Positions 28,686-39,121 of a stretch of 64,000 bases of DNA are shown here, piece after piece. The stretch lies in the IMG/VR virus record IMGVR_UViG_3300028920_000060, positions 20,111-84,110 of that record. The stretch is one strand, 5' to 3'. The position numbers were made by a program, and so were the translations under genes. This DNA comes from a virus. Numbering within the stretch: the stretch's first letter is position 1; each line of letters begins with the position of its first letter. The notes below the pieces were generated by a model. It searched no databases and was not told the DNA's origin. It saw nothing but the letters and a program-made list of their open reading frames with translations.

Positions 28686-31091
28686 CTATTCATCTAAAAT
28701 ACTACTAATATCCCCATTCCATGCACTTTCATGACTTTCATTACCATGACCAACCAAAAGCATATCTGGTCGACTAAGTGTTACTACGTCAGGTCGTCCA
28801 CCATCTATATAAGAGGATAGTCTGTTCATCATAGCAGAATCATTAAGCATACCAGAATCTTCCGGTAGTTTATCTTCTAACTTCATTAAGTTAGTATCAC
28901 CAACCGCTATTTGATTAAAAACACCTTCTTTTTCTAATACTTGTTCTAATTGCTTAATATCGGACAAAACATAACCATAGCTCATGGCATGTTCTGATAT
29001 TATCTCCATGATTTCAGCTTTATCGCCAGCAGCAATAGCGGAATTTAAATTATGTCCTTTAATTTGCTCCCAAAATGGTGATTTAGTATCACCATCAAGT
29101 AGTAATTCCTTCAACTCTTCGATTTCAGATGCGCTCCAATTTCCAACTCTACCCTTATGATCATAGACATCAGAAGTAGCATCTTCCATAGCTGGATCTT
29201 TTTTACCAGATGGTCCAGTACCACCACCATCTGCGCCCTTATCAGATTCACCCATTGGTCCACCTGGTGAAGGTGGCGGTGTTCCCATACCACCCGGGCC
29301 ACCGGGGGTTGGTCCCGAGGAGCCAGGAGTAGTACCAGGCATACCACCGCCACCAGGCATACCAGCTGGCGGAGACCTAGGTGGCGTAGGCTTTACTCCC
29401 ATACCACCAGCAGGTAATGCAGGTTTGCCACCAGGAGCAGCGCCTTCGGGAGGCTGCTCATCTTTTACATAATGCTTAATAGTGTTCTCTAATTCTTGCT
29501 CTTCAGCAATCTTATTAATCTCATCCTCAAATTTCTTACCAACGGCAGCATACTTAGAAGTCTTAGAAAATTTAATCCCCATTTGTTCAAGAGCTTGCAT
29601 TGCGGTCACAAGTTCTGAATTAATGGTGTGATCTAATTGCTTCTCCCATTCTAATTTAGGTATAATCCAACGATTCTCAGCCTCGATCTGTCTCTGGGAT
29701 CGTTTAATTCTATATCGATGATTGATTTCTCCCTTATCTCTTTTTACCCATCCATTAATTTGAGCGATCGGTTTAAAAAATTTAGGAAGTAACCAAGTGT
29801 TAACAAAAAAGTCACGCATCGCCCGCAATCTTTGTAAAAAGACTGACAGACCAGTGACAGAGGATGCATAAGTAACTTCGCCATGAAGGAATGATTTACT
29901 AATTCCCATGGCAATAAGTTTAATACGTTCAATTACATCATGATGCTGAGCAATATTCATAATACGGTCAGTAGTACCGACCATTTCAAAGTTAATACCA
30001 TAGTGGTAAACTAACCAGGCATTAACATCGAGCTCAGCCTGAGCGAGAAGCTGTAATAATCTACGCTCATGTTCTTGAGATGGAATCCAACCAGTTTGCG
30101 GATTACCAAGTTTAGCTACCTTGATTGGGCCTGCATGGCGTCTAGCAGTAGCAATACTGGCATTATAGATACCATCCTCATACATCAAAATACGCCACAT
30201 ACGACTGATAATTGACGTACCACGAGTATCATAGGGATGAAGCCTTCGCGGAATGAAGGTCATATTTATCGGACTAAGTGGAATATTTTGACGTGCAACA
30301 AGCCTCGAGATTAATTCAGGCGGCATTTGCTCACGTACACGTCTTAATAATCTATTGTTAGAAGTTAATACTGATCGAAGTCTATCATCAGGAATAAATT
30401 CTACCACTGGATCCATTTTAATAAATGGAGCATCAATAACTTCTAACTGATCGGGATTATGAAGAGCTATATAAGACCAAATTCCCTTAGCGTCATCAAA
30501 GAAACAATGTGGAACTGCTTCACCAATAACTAAAAATTCACGCACCATATATTCAAGAATACGTAACACTTGCGTCTCTTGACACATAGTTTCAAACGAT
30601 TCTTTGATTTCCCCAGATACACCTTCTCCTGTAAGCTGAAAGTTAGACCAAGGCATTGTGGCAAACATATCTACACAGTTACCAATTACCGGATCTAATT
30701 TATAGAATAATCGCCAATAGCGATTTGCAAGAATTCGATGTACAGGATACTGTTGCCTATCAGGCGACTCAAATTCAGGCTGATAGGGTCTTTGAGGGGT
30801 TAAAGAAACATTTTGATTGTTACTGAAACCCGGAAAAGTAGTACCAGAAGGACAATTAGCTACTTTAGTTATATTGGCGGTTCTTTGAGTTCTTGGATCT
30901 AATTCAGCACCGTCAGGAAGTAATCCATCAAAAAATTGATTAGATGCTTTACCCTCAGTACTAGATAGACCAGGAAGGAATTTCTCCATCCTGTCACCAA
31001 GAGCTTCAATCGTATTAGGCGTTAGACCATGAGGCGTGTCAGACGATGCCTGTTTACGCACATTGCCATATTTGCTACCAGGCACGATCAT
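28686..31091 (-). CDS. Portal protein
   Basis: 801 residues. The N-terminal half has the portal look: RILANRYWRLFYKLDPVIGN, then MCQETQVLRILEYMVREFLV, NPDQLEVIDAPFIKMDPVVE and a RGTSIISRMWRILMYEDGIY wing/stem segment. A helical C-terminal part (QRQIEAENRWIIPKLEWEKQ) follows. The last ~250 residues are a Gly/Pro/Met-rich linker and an extra helical domain not seen in small portals. In the virion the portal is the dodecameric ring through which DNA is packaged. It follows the terminase and polyvalent-protein genes and precedes the protease and capsid, the usual head order. Confidence 0.85.
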   Translation of the reverse strand: MIVPGSKYGNVRKQASSDTPHGLTPNTIEALGDRMEKFLPGLSSTEGKASNQFFDGLLPDGAELDPRTQRTANITKVANCPSGTTFPGFSNNQNVSLTPQRPYQPEFESPDRQQYPVHRILANRYWRLFYKLDPVIGNCVDMFATMPWSNFQLTGEGVSGEIKESFETMCQETQVLRILEYMVREFLVIGEAVPHCFFDDAKGIWSYIALHNPDQLEVIDAPFIKMDPVVEFIPDDRLRSVLTSNNRLLRRVREQMPPELISRLVARQNIPLSPINMTFIPRRLHPYDTRGTSIISRMWRILMYEDGIYNASIATARRHAGPIKVAKLGNPQTGWIPSQEHERRLLQLLAQAELDVNAWLVYHYGINFEMVGTTDRIMNIAQHHDVIERIKLIAMGISKSFLHGEVTYASSVTGLSVFLQRLRAMRDFFVNTWLLPKFFKPIAQINGWVKRDKGEINHRYRIKRSQRQIEAENRWIIPKLEWEKQLDHTINSELVTAMQALEQMGIKFSKTSKYAAVGKKFEDEINKIAEEQELENTIKHYVKDEQPPEGAAPGGKPALPAGGMGVKPTPPRSPPAGMPGGGGMPGTTPGSSGPTPGGPGGMGTPPPSPGGPMGESDKGADGGGTGPSGKKDPAMEDATSDVYDHKGRVGNWSASEIEELKELLLDGDTKSPFWEQIKGHNLNSAIAAGDKAEIMEIISEHAMSYGYVLSDIKQLEQVLEKEGVFNQIAVGDTNLMKLEDKLPEDSGMLNDSAMMNRLSSYIDGGRPDVVTLSRPDMLLVGHGNESHESAWNGDISSILDE

Positions 31092-31102
31092 TTGACCCCT
31101 CC

Positions 31103-31447
31103 TTAGCCTTCCTTCTTAATAACAAATTGAAAATCGCTTTCTTTTTCAGGTACTAAAGAAACTTGGGGGCGCGTCCATTGTGAAGTGATGTCTTTACTAC
31201 CACATCTACAACAGTGATTTGCCTGATTGGAGGTAGCAAAAAATTCAAATTTACATTCAGTACACACATATTTAATTAGTCCATGTTCTACCATTACTGT
31301 TTCATTACCATCTCCATCTCGCAATTTTAAATAATGGTGATTTTTTGCATATTCAAAAGCAGTTACGTCACCTGCGATGTTTGATTCTATAACACGCACT
31401 GCTAAACTCCTTACTAAGTCAATTCCATCCAATATGGAAGTTACCAT
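31103..31447 (-). CDS. Small zinc-ribbon protein
   Basis: 114 residues. An N-terminal alpha/beta part (SLAVRVIESNIAGDVTAFEY) is followed by a four-Cys zinc ribbon, YVCTECKFEFFATSNQANHC then CRCGSKDI, at residues ~53-77. It lies between the portal and the HAD/pyrophosphatase-like gene, 2 nt from the latter. Zinc ribbons of this sort mediate nucleic-acid or protein contacts. It may be a head-assembly or packaging accessory factor, but no family is recognised. Confidence 0.7.
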   Translation of the reverse strand: MVTSILDGIDLVRSLAVRVIESNIAGDVTAFEYAKNHHYLKLRDGDGNETVMVEHGLIKYVCTECKFEFFATSNQANHCCRCGSKDITSQWTRPQVSLVPEKESDFQFVIKKEG

Positions 31448-31448
31448 A

Positions 31449-34124
31449 TCAACTGTTCCTGTATTTCATTTTTTCTGTGTTTGGGGGTCTAGGTATATCT
31501 CTGTTTTCTCTATCTTCAGTACCATCAGTATATTCATTCTCCATAGGATCATCTTCTGGCCATGTTTGAGTAGCTTTAAAATACCATTTTTTAGAAGCTA
31601 TTACTTCAATATCCTCATCATCTTCATCATCTTTATTTATTAAAATGTTGGGTAACTGTTGTTCCTGTTCACGTAATTCTCTGAGTCTTTTATTGCGCTC
31701 TTCTTCAGCAACTTCAAGCTGCTTCTCAGGATTTTTAGAATACCAATACATTTTATTTCGATATGGTATGCTTTCATGAAAACTAAGACCAGCTTCAAAG
31801 TCCTCTACTGTAAAACCTAATGCTTTTTCAATTTTCTGTTTAAATTCCGGATCAATTATTATACTTCGTGCAATAATGTCGCGATCACTATTTTTAGGAT
31901 CATATTTTTCTTTTAATCCCTTTAAAATATCTTTAATTTGTTCACTATAAACATTAGGCGGTGGAAGTTCAACCTGAGTCCCATCTGGATTTGTTAATTT
32001 CCTTGATACAGGACTTTCTTCTTCTTTTTCTTCTTGTTTAATTTGTTCTTTAATTAATTTTACTCTATCTCCTAATAGACTACGTAGTTCTTGCATATCA
32101 GGATTTTGATGTGCGGTTGCTATCGCAAACTCTGCAAATTCTAGATTACCAGCTTCTTTATCAGCTTCTATATCTGCTGCTGGACCACCAACTCCACCTA
32201 TGCCACCACTTTGTGAACTTTGTGGTCCAACATAATCAGATTTAGTTTTAACAGTCTTCTTTTTCTTATGCTTTTTAGCTTTATCTTCAGCAGTTTTCTC
32301 TTCATTAGGAACTAGATCATCTTTCCCACGACGATCTTCAGGCTCACCATATAAAGCATTGTGTAAAGTCTCGATTGGAACAGCACGTATTTCACCCAGC
32401 ATATACGAAGGCATATGCTGTAAATACATCTCAATTGCATCTTCTTCAGACGCAAAACCAAGCATTACTTTATCTTCATCATACGAACCATCTTCCTTCA
32501 TTTGCTCAATAATAAAAGCGGTATCGGTATCATCTGGGCCAAGATAAATATCTAATTCTTCACCATCGCTACCTTCAACACCAGCAGCATATCCATAATC
32601 ACATTTCATATGGGTGGCGTAGGTATCACTGCCTTTATATGACCGAATTGAACCTTTCGGCCATTCCACATCCATTTTTATACCATGATAATCTTTAACT
32701 GCCTTAGTAGGGTCATTACTTAATTTTGGACCCAAATCTTCAGTTGGTCTTTCAGTTAAAATGCCGCCAGGAGGAGTAGTACGTCTGTAATATTCCTGCC
32801 CCTCTTCTATTGGCCTTTTATATTCTTTTTGTACTGTTTCTTTTGTCTTCTTTTGTTCTATACTAGGCGTCTGTTGTTCTGTCGTTTCAGGATAATCTTC
32901 ATATTCTGGGGATGTTAATACTTGCTCTTTTAAATTTTCTGGTAAGTTCTGTGTAAGAATCTTTTCTCTATATTCTTGTAATTGAAGGTCTATTTCATCT
33001 TCTGGAGGAAACTGTGAAGGAACCACACCAGAACTTTCTAGACCAGCCATATCAAATAATTTGACAGCAAATTCAGGTTCTGCAATCATCATTTGCGAAA
33101 TACTATCAATAATAGTTCTTTCACTCTCTAATACTTTATCCTCTACTCCATATTGACCAAGATAATTATATAATGTATTTCTCAATTCATCATTAGTTAA
33201 ACTTTGTTGATAAATCTTATAGGCATAATCTGAATACTGAGCTCTCTTAATATGTGCTGTTTTTTGTAATTGATCTCTGATAGCATCTAATACTACATTC
33301 CAATCACCATTAAACGATATACCCTTATCGTCAATAAAATGATGAGCTGGTGGTTTTTTACCTACATAAACATCTGTAAATGGAATTTTATTATCACCTA
33401 AAACTTTAGATACAGCCTCAATTAATTCATTTTCTTTATCTTCACCATCGGCAAAATATTGGCGAGCAGTATAGATTGATACTACTGCACCATTATCAAT
33501 CATCTCTTGCAGTGCTTCTTTAGCACCTTCAATTGGTTGACCAAATACATGTTCGCCAGTTTCCGATGCGTATTGATTGTCTGGCGGAGGTTCTAAAATC
33601 GTGCCATCAAGATCTACTGCGATCCAGATATAATCAGGTCCCTTGTTTGGGTCGATTTCTTCTTTTTCGGAAGCATGTAATGTAATGTTAAATCGTCCCT
33701 TGTCTGGGTCCTCGTATCTTGGGTTGGGCTGGCCGATTCCGTCAGTGTATGGTGGGTACACACTTTTTGATAGGGTACCATGATCTTCATCTGATTCACC
33801 TAATTTTCCGTCTGCATCTTCGAATCGATTCTCATCTGTATAAGATTCATTCCATCGTGCAGGCTCAGTTAAATTCTGTTTTGGTTTACCATGCTCACGT
33901 TCAGTTGTCAATTGGGTAAGTTCTTGTCCTAATTCTGCCTGTCTAGGACGTTTATACTGATCGAATTCTGGGCCAGTATTAGTTTCATCTTGAATTTCAC
34001 CAGCAGGAAATTCTGATGGAAAAGTAACTTGTTCACGTCCATCAACATCACCATCGGTCTCTTTATCTACTATATTTATAGCTGCGTACTTAGGCAAACC
34101 ATTAATCATATCAGACATTACCAT
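31449..34124 (-). CDS. Polyvalent-type protein: HAD phosphatase + inorganic-pyrophosphatase-like domain
   Basis: 891 residues. After a disordered acidic N-terminus, residues ~165-290 form a HAD-superfamily domain: WIAVDLDGTIL with the DxDGT motif, VVSIYTARQYF as motif II and HHFIDDKGISF as the acidic motif IV. Residues ~475-580 look like the InPase domain of phage polyvalent proteins: GYAAGVEGSDGEELDIYLGP, then FIIEQMKEDGSYDEDKVMLG. Coiled and low-complexity segments fill the rest. Polyvalent proteins are multi-domain proteins packaged in the head and delivered into the host to act on nucleotides or DNA. The position among head genes fits that; activity is untested. Confidence 0.7.
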   Translation of the reverse strand: MVMSDMINGLPKYAAINIVDKETDGDVDGREQVTFPSEFPAGEIQDETNTGPEFDQYKRPRQAELGQELTQLTTEREHGKPKQNLTEPARWNESYTDENRFEDADGKLGESDEDHGTLSKSVYPPYTDGIGQPNPRYEDPDKGRFNITLHASEKEEIDPNKGPDYIWIAVDLDGTILEPPPDNQYASETGEHVFGQPIEGAKEALQEMIDNGAVVSIYTARQYFADGEDKENELIEAVSKVLGDNKIPFTDVYVGKKPPAHHFIDDKGISFNGDWNVVLDAIRDQLQKTAHIKRAQYSDYAYKIYQQSLTNDELRNTLYNYLGQYGVEDKVLESERTIIDSISQMMIAEPEFAVKLFDMAGLESSGVVPSQFPPEDEIDLQLQEYREKILTQNLPENLKEQVLTSPEYEDYPETTEQQTPSIEQKKTKETVQKEYKRPIEEGQEYYRRTTPPGGILTERPTEDLGPKLSNDPTKAVKDYHGIKMDVEWPKGSIRSYKGSDTYATHMKCDYGYAAGVEGSDGEELDIYLGPDDTDTAFIIEQMKEDGSYDEDKVMLGFASEEDAIEMYLQHMPSYMLGEIRAVPIETLHNALYGEPEDRRGKDDLVPNEEKTAEDKAKKHKKKKTVKTKSDYVGPQSSQSGGIGGVGGPAADIEADKEAGNLEFAEFAIATAHQNPDMQELRSLLGDRVKLIKEQIKQEEKEEESPVSRKLTNPDGTQVELPPPNVYSEQIKDILKGLKEKYDPKNSDRDIIARSIIIDPEFKQKIEKALGFTVEDFEAGLSFHESIPYRNKMYWYSKNPEKQLEVAEEERNKRLRELREQEQQLPNILINKDDEDDEDIEVIASKKWYFKATQTWPEDDPMENEYTDGTEDRENRDIPRPPNTEKMKYRNS

Positions 34125-34148
34125 TTTCTCCGATATTTACCAGAGTCT

Positions 34149-34721
34149 TTAATCAATGTCATAATTAATCTGATGTAAAACTTTTTCGTATTCTTCTATC
34201 ATCTCTTTATTTAATTTTTCTATATCAGCCCTCAAATGTTCAATTTGAATAATTTCTTTATTAATTCGATCAGCAAACTCTTGTGATCTTTGTTTTATTT
34301 GACCTATATTTGTTACACGATGTAGTTCTTTTTCATATTCATATGTACTTTCAATAAGTTGATCAATTGGATCTAATAAAATATAATATAAATCAGTATC
34401 AAAATCTTGAATCTCATCATAATCTTTACTCAATTTGTTTTGTAAAAATTGTTTTAACCCACTTGTATCTGGAAGATTAAAATAAGAATCAAACACACCT
34501 TTATCTTTTTGAATACCAGAATATATTTCCCATCCTGGATGACCACTAAATTCAACAGATATCTCTGAAAGATTCGTCCAATGTTTAAGTAGTTTATCAA
34601 ATCTAGGTATATATTTATTTACCATATTAATAATGCCAGGACCTACAGCTTTCTTTTGTAGTCTAACTAATTTAGTTTTTGCTTCATGCAAAGCAAAATT
34701 TTGAAAGGCTTTTTTAAGCAT
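34149..34721 (-). CDS. Coiled-coil protein with the MLKKA N-terminal tag
   Basis: The ATG at 34721 overlaps the terminase stop (TGATG) and gives 190 residues. The N-terminus MLKKAFQNFALHEAKTKLVR is strikingly similar to the start of the 172-aa protein at 63439-63957 (MLKKAIQDYVLHDARIKLAK). The C-terminal half is a long helix or coiled coil rich in Glu/Lys/Ile (IIQIEHLRADIEKLNKEMIE). No catalytic motif is seen. The shared N-terminal helix may be a targeting or binding signal common to both proteins. Function is unknown. Confidence 0.7.
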   Translation of the reverse strand: MLKKAFQNFALHEAKTKLVRLQKKAVGPGIINMVNKYIPRFDKLLKHWTNLSEISVEFSGHPGWEIYSGIQKDKGVFDSYFNLPDTSGLKQFLQNKLSKDYDEIQDFDTDLYYILLDPIDQLIESTYEYEKELHRVTNIGQIKQRSQEFADRINKEIIQIEHLRADIEKLNKEMIEEYEKVLHQINYDID

Positions 34722-36754
34722 CACCAACGTCTCCTGCTGTTATTTCCGATCATACGATTAGGATTAAATAATCTACCCTGTCCACCCATTTGAAATTGTT
34801 GACCGCCCACTTCTTCACGTTTTAGTCTTGCTTCCCTCGAGCGCAGTTTAACACCAGTAGGCATGATTTGTGAATCTTGACACATTTTATGTAAATGAAC
34901 TAAGACAACTGCAACGTCGTCAGAGTTATAGCCTCGTCGCTTACCCTTTTGCGGATTATATACTTTCTTATCATCAATAGACCTCTCAAGGCGTTCTAAT
35001 TCATATATACCCACACCTTGAGGAGATTTAAACGGCGGATCAAGTGCGTCATCTTCAATATCTTTAGGAAGTAATTGAATACGGCCCATAAGAGCATCGG
35101 CAACGAATTTGATATAATCTTCAGCTTTAATCGACTTCTGTTCAGCGCGTACTCCAAGATTACGAATTTGCTGAATTAATGTCACGCTGTTCCATCTATC
35201 AAATTCCACCTGTGCTATCTTTTGAAATCCCTTTTGAAAATCAACTATATCGACACAAGAATCAAACCATACATCCATATCTTTAGATGGTAGAATACGC
35301 ATTACCCAATCAACTACAGTTACGTATTCAACCTTGTCATCTGGAAGCTGTCTAATCTCTAAATGACCACATGCGCCAGCAAACGAGTCGAAATTCTGAC
35401 CAGCATCAAAACAGATATACCGTGACATATCACGTTTTAGTTGACACTCGACCATTTGAGCTCGATGATATCGCTGATTAGTCTTATCTATAAATGGTAT
35501 TATATCAATTTTAGCAGTGGGTTTAAGATTTTCTACTACTGCTATAGTCTCAAATCTTTGTGGGTCAATAACTAAAGGATTAGCTGCTAATGGTGGTTTA
35601 GCACCAAAGTCACGTTCAGTACCTACTGGATCTTTTTCAAAAGCTTCATCATAATATTCACGCTTCTCCATAGGGTTGAATTCCCAAGTTGCATAATGGA
35701 AAGCGTACATACTTTTAATATTAGTAGAGGTATAAAGTAATTCCATCCCTTTATCATCAATTGATATAGGAGATGAAATTGATACCATTAAACCAAACCA
35801 CTCGAGCAAGTCTCTATTTAGTACTGCTGAACGCACAGTACGTAAAGAATTCTCCATAACGCGGTAGGATTCTTCGGCACCTAATGAAGATTCAGTTTGT
35901 TTAAATCGTGAAATCTCATCAACAAAAGAACCAATACGAGTACGGCCAGCAAGACCAGAAGAGTTGGAGTTCTTTGAATTAAACTTTACTCCCATATGAC
36001 CATTTTCAATTTCTCTTATGGTCTCTTGATATTTCCATCTCTCCATACCAGCTGGAGTATCTTGATTTTTCTCTTCTTTTTTAACCCATGTTACATATCG
36101 TTTGAACCAAGGAGAATCTGATCTAAAATTACGATAATAAGCCCAAATAGTATCATTAGACTGAACTTCAGTAGAAGCAATGTATGTAACTTCAAATGGC
36201 TGTTTAGGTAACAATCCAAAATAGGATGATAATTTACCATCCGATTCACTTAATGAGATATTTATAAGTCTATGTTCTAAATATGCACCAATAAGACCAA
36301 CCGTAGCGGTCTTACCAGAACGCATTCCTACAATACCGTGAAGCTGATTATATCTTTGAATTGCTCTATCAAGTAATAATTCTGTTCTAGTTAGACCACA
36401 TTTAGGACAAACATCTTCTTTATATTTACTTGACCAAACCAATAATACTTCTGATTCTAAATAAGAACGTGGTTTATTCCAACAATCAATTGCCTCTGGT
36501 GTTAATGGGTTGCAGATAGGACAACGATATTGAAAGAAATCTCTCAATACCTGATACTGTCTAGTGTATTCAAATAATGATGGAATATTCAGATATGCTG
36601 GACCAGAAACGAATTCAATAATATTAGGTGCTGGATTAGCTAAATAATCTTTATCAATATCACGTTCTTTTTTCTTATTTTTGCTAGTTAGCGGCTGGAC
36701 CAGCGCTTCCATCGTATCTCTAAGGCTACCGGCCCCATTTATACCTAATATCAA
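34721..36754 (-). CDS. terL: Terminase large subunit
   Basis: 677 residues from a TTG that overlaps the upstream stop (TTGA); an ATG at 36712 is an alternative start. The N-terminal ATPase carries Walker A GMRSGKT near residue 145 and Walker B IGSFVDEISRF near residue 275. A zinc-ribbon-like insert (CPICNP...CPKCG) lies near residues 80-120, before Walker A. The C-terminal RNase H-like nuclease begins with YICFDAGQNFDSFAGACGHL near residue 445, and further acidic residues follow (VWFDSCVDIVDF; DDVAVV near 635). The enzyme cuts concatemeric DNA and drives it into the prohead through the portal. It is among the clearest assignments in the window. Confidence 0.9.
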   Translation of the reverse strand: MILGINGAGSLRDTMEALVQPLTSKNKKKERDIDKDYLANPAPNIIEFVSGPAYLNIPSLFEYTRQYQVLRDFFQYRCPICNPLTPEAIDCWNKPRSYLESEVLLVWSSKYKEDVCPKCGLTRTELLLDRAIQRYNQLHGIVGMRSGKTATVGLIGAYLEHRLINISLSESDGKLSSYFGLLPKQPFEVTYIASTEVQSNDTIWAYYRNFRSDSPWFKRYVTWVKKEEKNQDTPAGMERWKYQETIREIENGHMGVKFNSKNSNSSGLAGRTRIGSFVDEISRFKQTESSLGAEESYRVMENSLRTVRSAVLNRDLLEWFGLMVSISSPISIDDKGMELLYTSTNIKSMYAFHYATWEFNPMEKREYYDEAFEKDPVGTERDFGAKPPLAANPLVIDPQRFETIAVVENLKPTAKIDIIPFIDKTNQRYHRAQMVECQLKRDMSRYICFDAGQNFDSFAGACGHLEIRQLPDDKVEYVTVVDWVMRILPSKDMDVWFDSCVDIVDFQKGFQKIAQVEFDRWNSVTLIQQIRNLGVRAEQKSIKAEDYIKFVADALMGRIQLLPKDIEDDALDPPFKSPQGVGIYELERLERSIDDKKVYNPQKGKRRGYNSDDVAVVLVHLHKMCQDSQIMPTGVKLRSREARLKREEVGGQQFQMGGQGRLFNPNRMIGNNSRRRW

Positions 36755-37095
36755 CCGCTTACCCTTGGAACAATGTTGGCAGGTACACTACTAACAACTT
36801 CAATATTCGATCTTTTGGCTTTTATTCTTCTAACATACTCATCATAGCTATTTACTAGTGCCTGATCAGCGATAAACTTAGTAGTCCACTTAATCTCACT
36901 TTCAGGCACCTCAAAAGTATGAAAAATCGGAGAAATACTTAAATTTACAGCACGTTTATTTTGATCTACTACTTCTCGTATTATTAATGGATCTTTTACT
37001 TTAATTACAGGTTTTTGACAATCAGATAGTGCTTCACCTATGATTTGACGACCAACATAGTCAACAAGTACAACGATAACTCTAGCTTTCTCCAT
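36751..37095 (-). CDS. Small beta-barrel (Lsm/SH3-like) protein
   Basis: 114 residues. The strand pattern RVIVVLVDYVGRQIIGEALS, then PVIKVKDPLIIREV and NLSISPIFHTFEVPESEIKW, resembles the small Lsm/SH3-type beta-barrel proteins found in T4-like and cyanophage genomes. The C-terminus has a short helix. It is encoded directly upstream of, and coupled to, the large terminase gene. A role in packaging or RNA binding is conceivable but unsupported; the fold call is an impression from hydrophobic periodicity. Confidence 0.55.
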   Translation of the reverse strand: MEKARVIVVLVDYVGRQIIGEALSDCQKPVIKVKDPLIIREVVDQNKRAVNLSISPIFHTFEVPESEIKWTTKFIADQALVNSYDEYVRRIKAKRSNIEVVSSVPANIVPRVSG

Positions 37096-37138
37096 ATTAA
37101 GCCTCCAGGCCTCCTCATAATGAGGGTATTAACTCTCG

Positions 37139-39112
37139 TTATAACTTCTTGAGAGCTGCTTCTGCGTGTTCTGGATAATGTGCTTGGATGGCAGCTTTAA
37201 TATCTACAGACTGGTATCCTTCTCTAAGCATTTCCTGCACTAGATGGTCTACCTGATCTTGACTTACATCAGCCTTCTTTTTGGATTTCTTTCCAGGTTT
37301 CAAGAATTTCTTAGGAACTACATCCATCAACCCAAGAGCCGGAAATTCTACATAAAGACAAAGACCATCACCCTTGGTATCACGTACCACACATCCCTCT
37401 TCACCACTAGGAACAATTACTCTCATACCACCACGATCACGAATTTCGTAATCCTTAGTCAATTTAACTTTAGAACCAACACCAAAAGTATCGCGTTCAC
37501 GTTCTGCTGGATCTAAGAATTGCTGTGGCTCATCTTCCCAAACTTCAGGAAATTCAGTAGGAGTATCAATATTGGTACGTTTACGTTGTTCTTTGTTCTT
37601 TTTTGCTGCATGTCTAAGTATCTTAGCCATAAGCTCAAGAGGCTCTTCATCACCAGAAAGCTCTAATTCAGTCTCTTGCTGCGGTTTCAGAGCCTTCTCA
37701 ATTGGGCGTCTACCTTCAGCCGGTAAAACAGTACCACACTGTCTACAATCCATTGCATTTTGATCATTTACAAATCCACACTGTGGACAAGTAGGAGCAG
37801 CATAAGGACTGAGACGTGCACTCTCTGTATCAGAAGATGCAATAGGAGTATCACCACCACCAGGTGGTACAGGACCTGCTTGAGCTGCTCTGCTCATCAA
37901 TATTTGTCTACGTGGTCTAACTGGAGTAGACTGTTCAGGTTTCACTGGAGTAGTAGACTGTTCAGGTTCCATTAAAATCTGTCTACGTGGTTTAGAAGTT
38001 GTAGGAACAACTGTACCATGCGGGACTTGTTGTGGTTCAGGAGCTTGTTGTGGTTCAGGAGCTTGTTGTGGTTCAGGTGCTGGCATCTGTGTTTGTGGAA
38101 TCTGTTGTTGTTTAGTATAATGAGATTGAGAAATTTGTTTGATTTGTTCAGGAGTCATTGCTGGTGTATTTACTGATTCCAGCTGTAGATTTTGAAGTGC
38201 TTCCGGCGCACCTCCTGGTGGAGGAACGCGTCTGGTCATTACTGGTTGAGCTATTCTTACAGCCTGCTTCCACATAGTTTCTAAAGAGTCTACCAGACTG
38301 CTAAATCTTTCAGGTTTAAAAGCTGTCTGCTCAGCCTGTCTCATTAAAACCATGGCTGAATCAAGATCATCATTAACAGCATAATCAGCAGCGCGCTGTA
38401 CTTTTTCCATTACACGCTGATCATATTCTGGATTTAATACTGATTTAATTTGCTCTATAGTATCCAAAAAGGGCTGAGATTCCCCAGTTTGTGCCTTTTT
38501 AGAATAACGTCTCATAGTCCAGGGATTACGTGGACCAATATTAAACATATTCTGCGTATTGCCAATTGGAACTCTAGGCAAACTACCACTAGATACCTTA
38601 TCATCAACCGGTGGAGATAACATCTCACGTGGCTGCATGTCTTTCATAAGAGTGCCACGTTTAATGAGCTCATCAAGTGCTGGTCCACACATCACATAAG
38701 GTGCACCATCATAAAAGAACATTGATGGTTCCAATAAAGACTTTTTCTTAACAATTACTGGAATATCAATATTAGCCTTATGACCCATTAAAGTACGAAA
38801 CTGAGCACCTACTTTAATGACACCATCAGCAAGTATACCATCTTTATCAGAAGCATTTTTAATAACACCATGATAAGATAATACAGGCTTAGATGGTAAA
38901 GTAAATCTTGAAAGAAGATTAGATACTAATTCCAATGCCTTAACAGTAGCATTCTTATTAATATCTAAATCTTTATCACTTTCCTTATTACTTAAATCAA
39001 AACGAAGCTGAGCGGTCTTAGGACTAAGCCCTCCCATAGCTTCAGAAATTCTTTTATTTACTTCTTTACGCTCTGCAGTCCGAGCCTTCTTAAAGTTATC
39101 ATAGGTGCTCAT
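37139..39112 (-). CDS. Zinc-ribbon, Pro/Gln-repeat protein
   Basis: 657 residues. The N-terminal ~200 residues include a possible enzyme-like or beta domain (VGAQFRTLMGHKANIDIPVI). A helical segment follows at ~215-310. A Pro/Glu/Gln repeat (PEPQQA units, three in tandem) and a second Pro/Arg repeat lie at ~335-410. A double-Cys ribbon CPQCGFVNDQNAMDCRQCGT sits at ~440-465. A KOW/SH3-like barrel (GVGSKVKLTKDYEIRDRGGM) lies near 560-620, and a UBA-like helical tail ends in HAEAALKKL. The modular, disordered layout suggests a virion-internal or assembly hub protein. Function is unknown. Confidence 0.7.
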   Translation of the reverse strand: MSTYDNFKKARTAERKEVNKRISEAMGGLSPKTAQLRFDLSNKESDKDLDINKNATVKALELVSNLLSRFTLPSKPVLSYHGVIKNASDKDGILADGVIKVGAQFRTLMGHKANIDIPVIVKKKSLLEPSMFFYDGAPYVMCGPALDELIKRGTLMKDMQPREMLSPPVDDKVSSGSLPRVPIGNTQNMFNIGPRNPWTMRRYSKKAQTGESQPFLDTIEQIKSVLNPEYDQRVMEKVQRAADYAVNDDLDSAMVLMRQAEQTAFKPERFSSLVDSLETMWKQAVRIAQPVMTRRVPPPGGAPEALQNLQLESVNTPAMTPEQIKQISQSHYTKQQQIPQTQMPAPEPQQAPEPQQAPEPQQVPHGTVVPTTSKPRRQILMEPEQSTTPVKPEQSTPVRPRRQILMSRAAQAGPVPPGGGDTPIASSDTESARLSPYAAPTCPQCGFVNDQNAMDCRQCGTVLPAEGRRPIEKALKPQQETELELSGDEEPLELMAKILRHAAKKNKEQRKRTNIDTPTEFPEVWEDEPQQFLDPAERERDTFGVGSKVKLTKDYEIRDRGGMRVIVPSGEEGCVVRDTKGDGLCLYVEFPALGLMDVVPKKFLKPGKKSKKKADVSQDQVDHLVQEMLREGYQSVDIKAAIQAHYPEHAEAALKKL

Positions 39113-39121
39113 CTATGTCTC

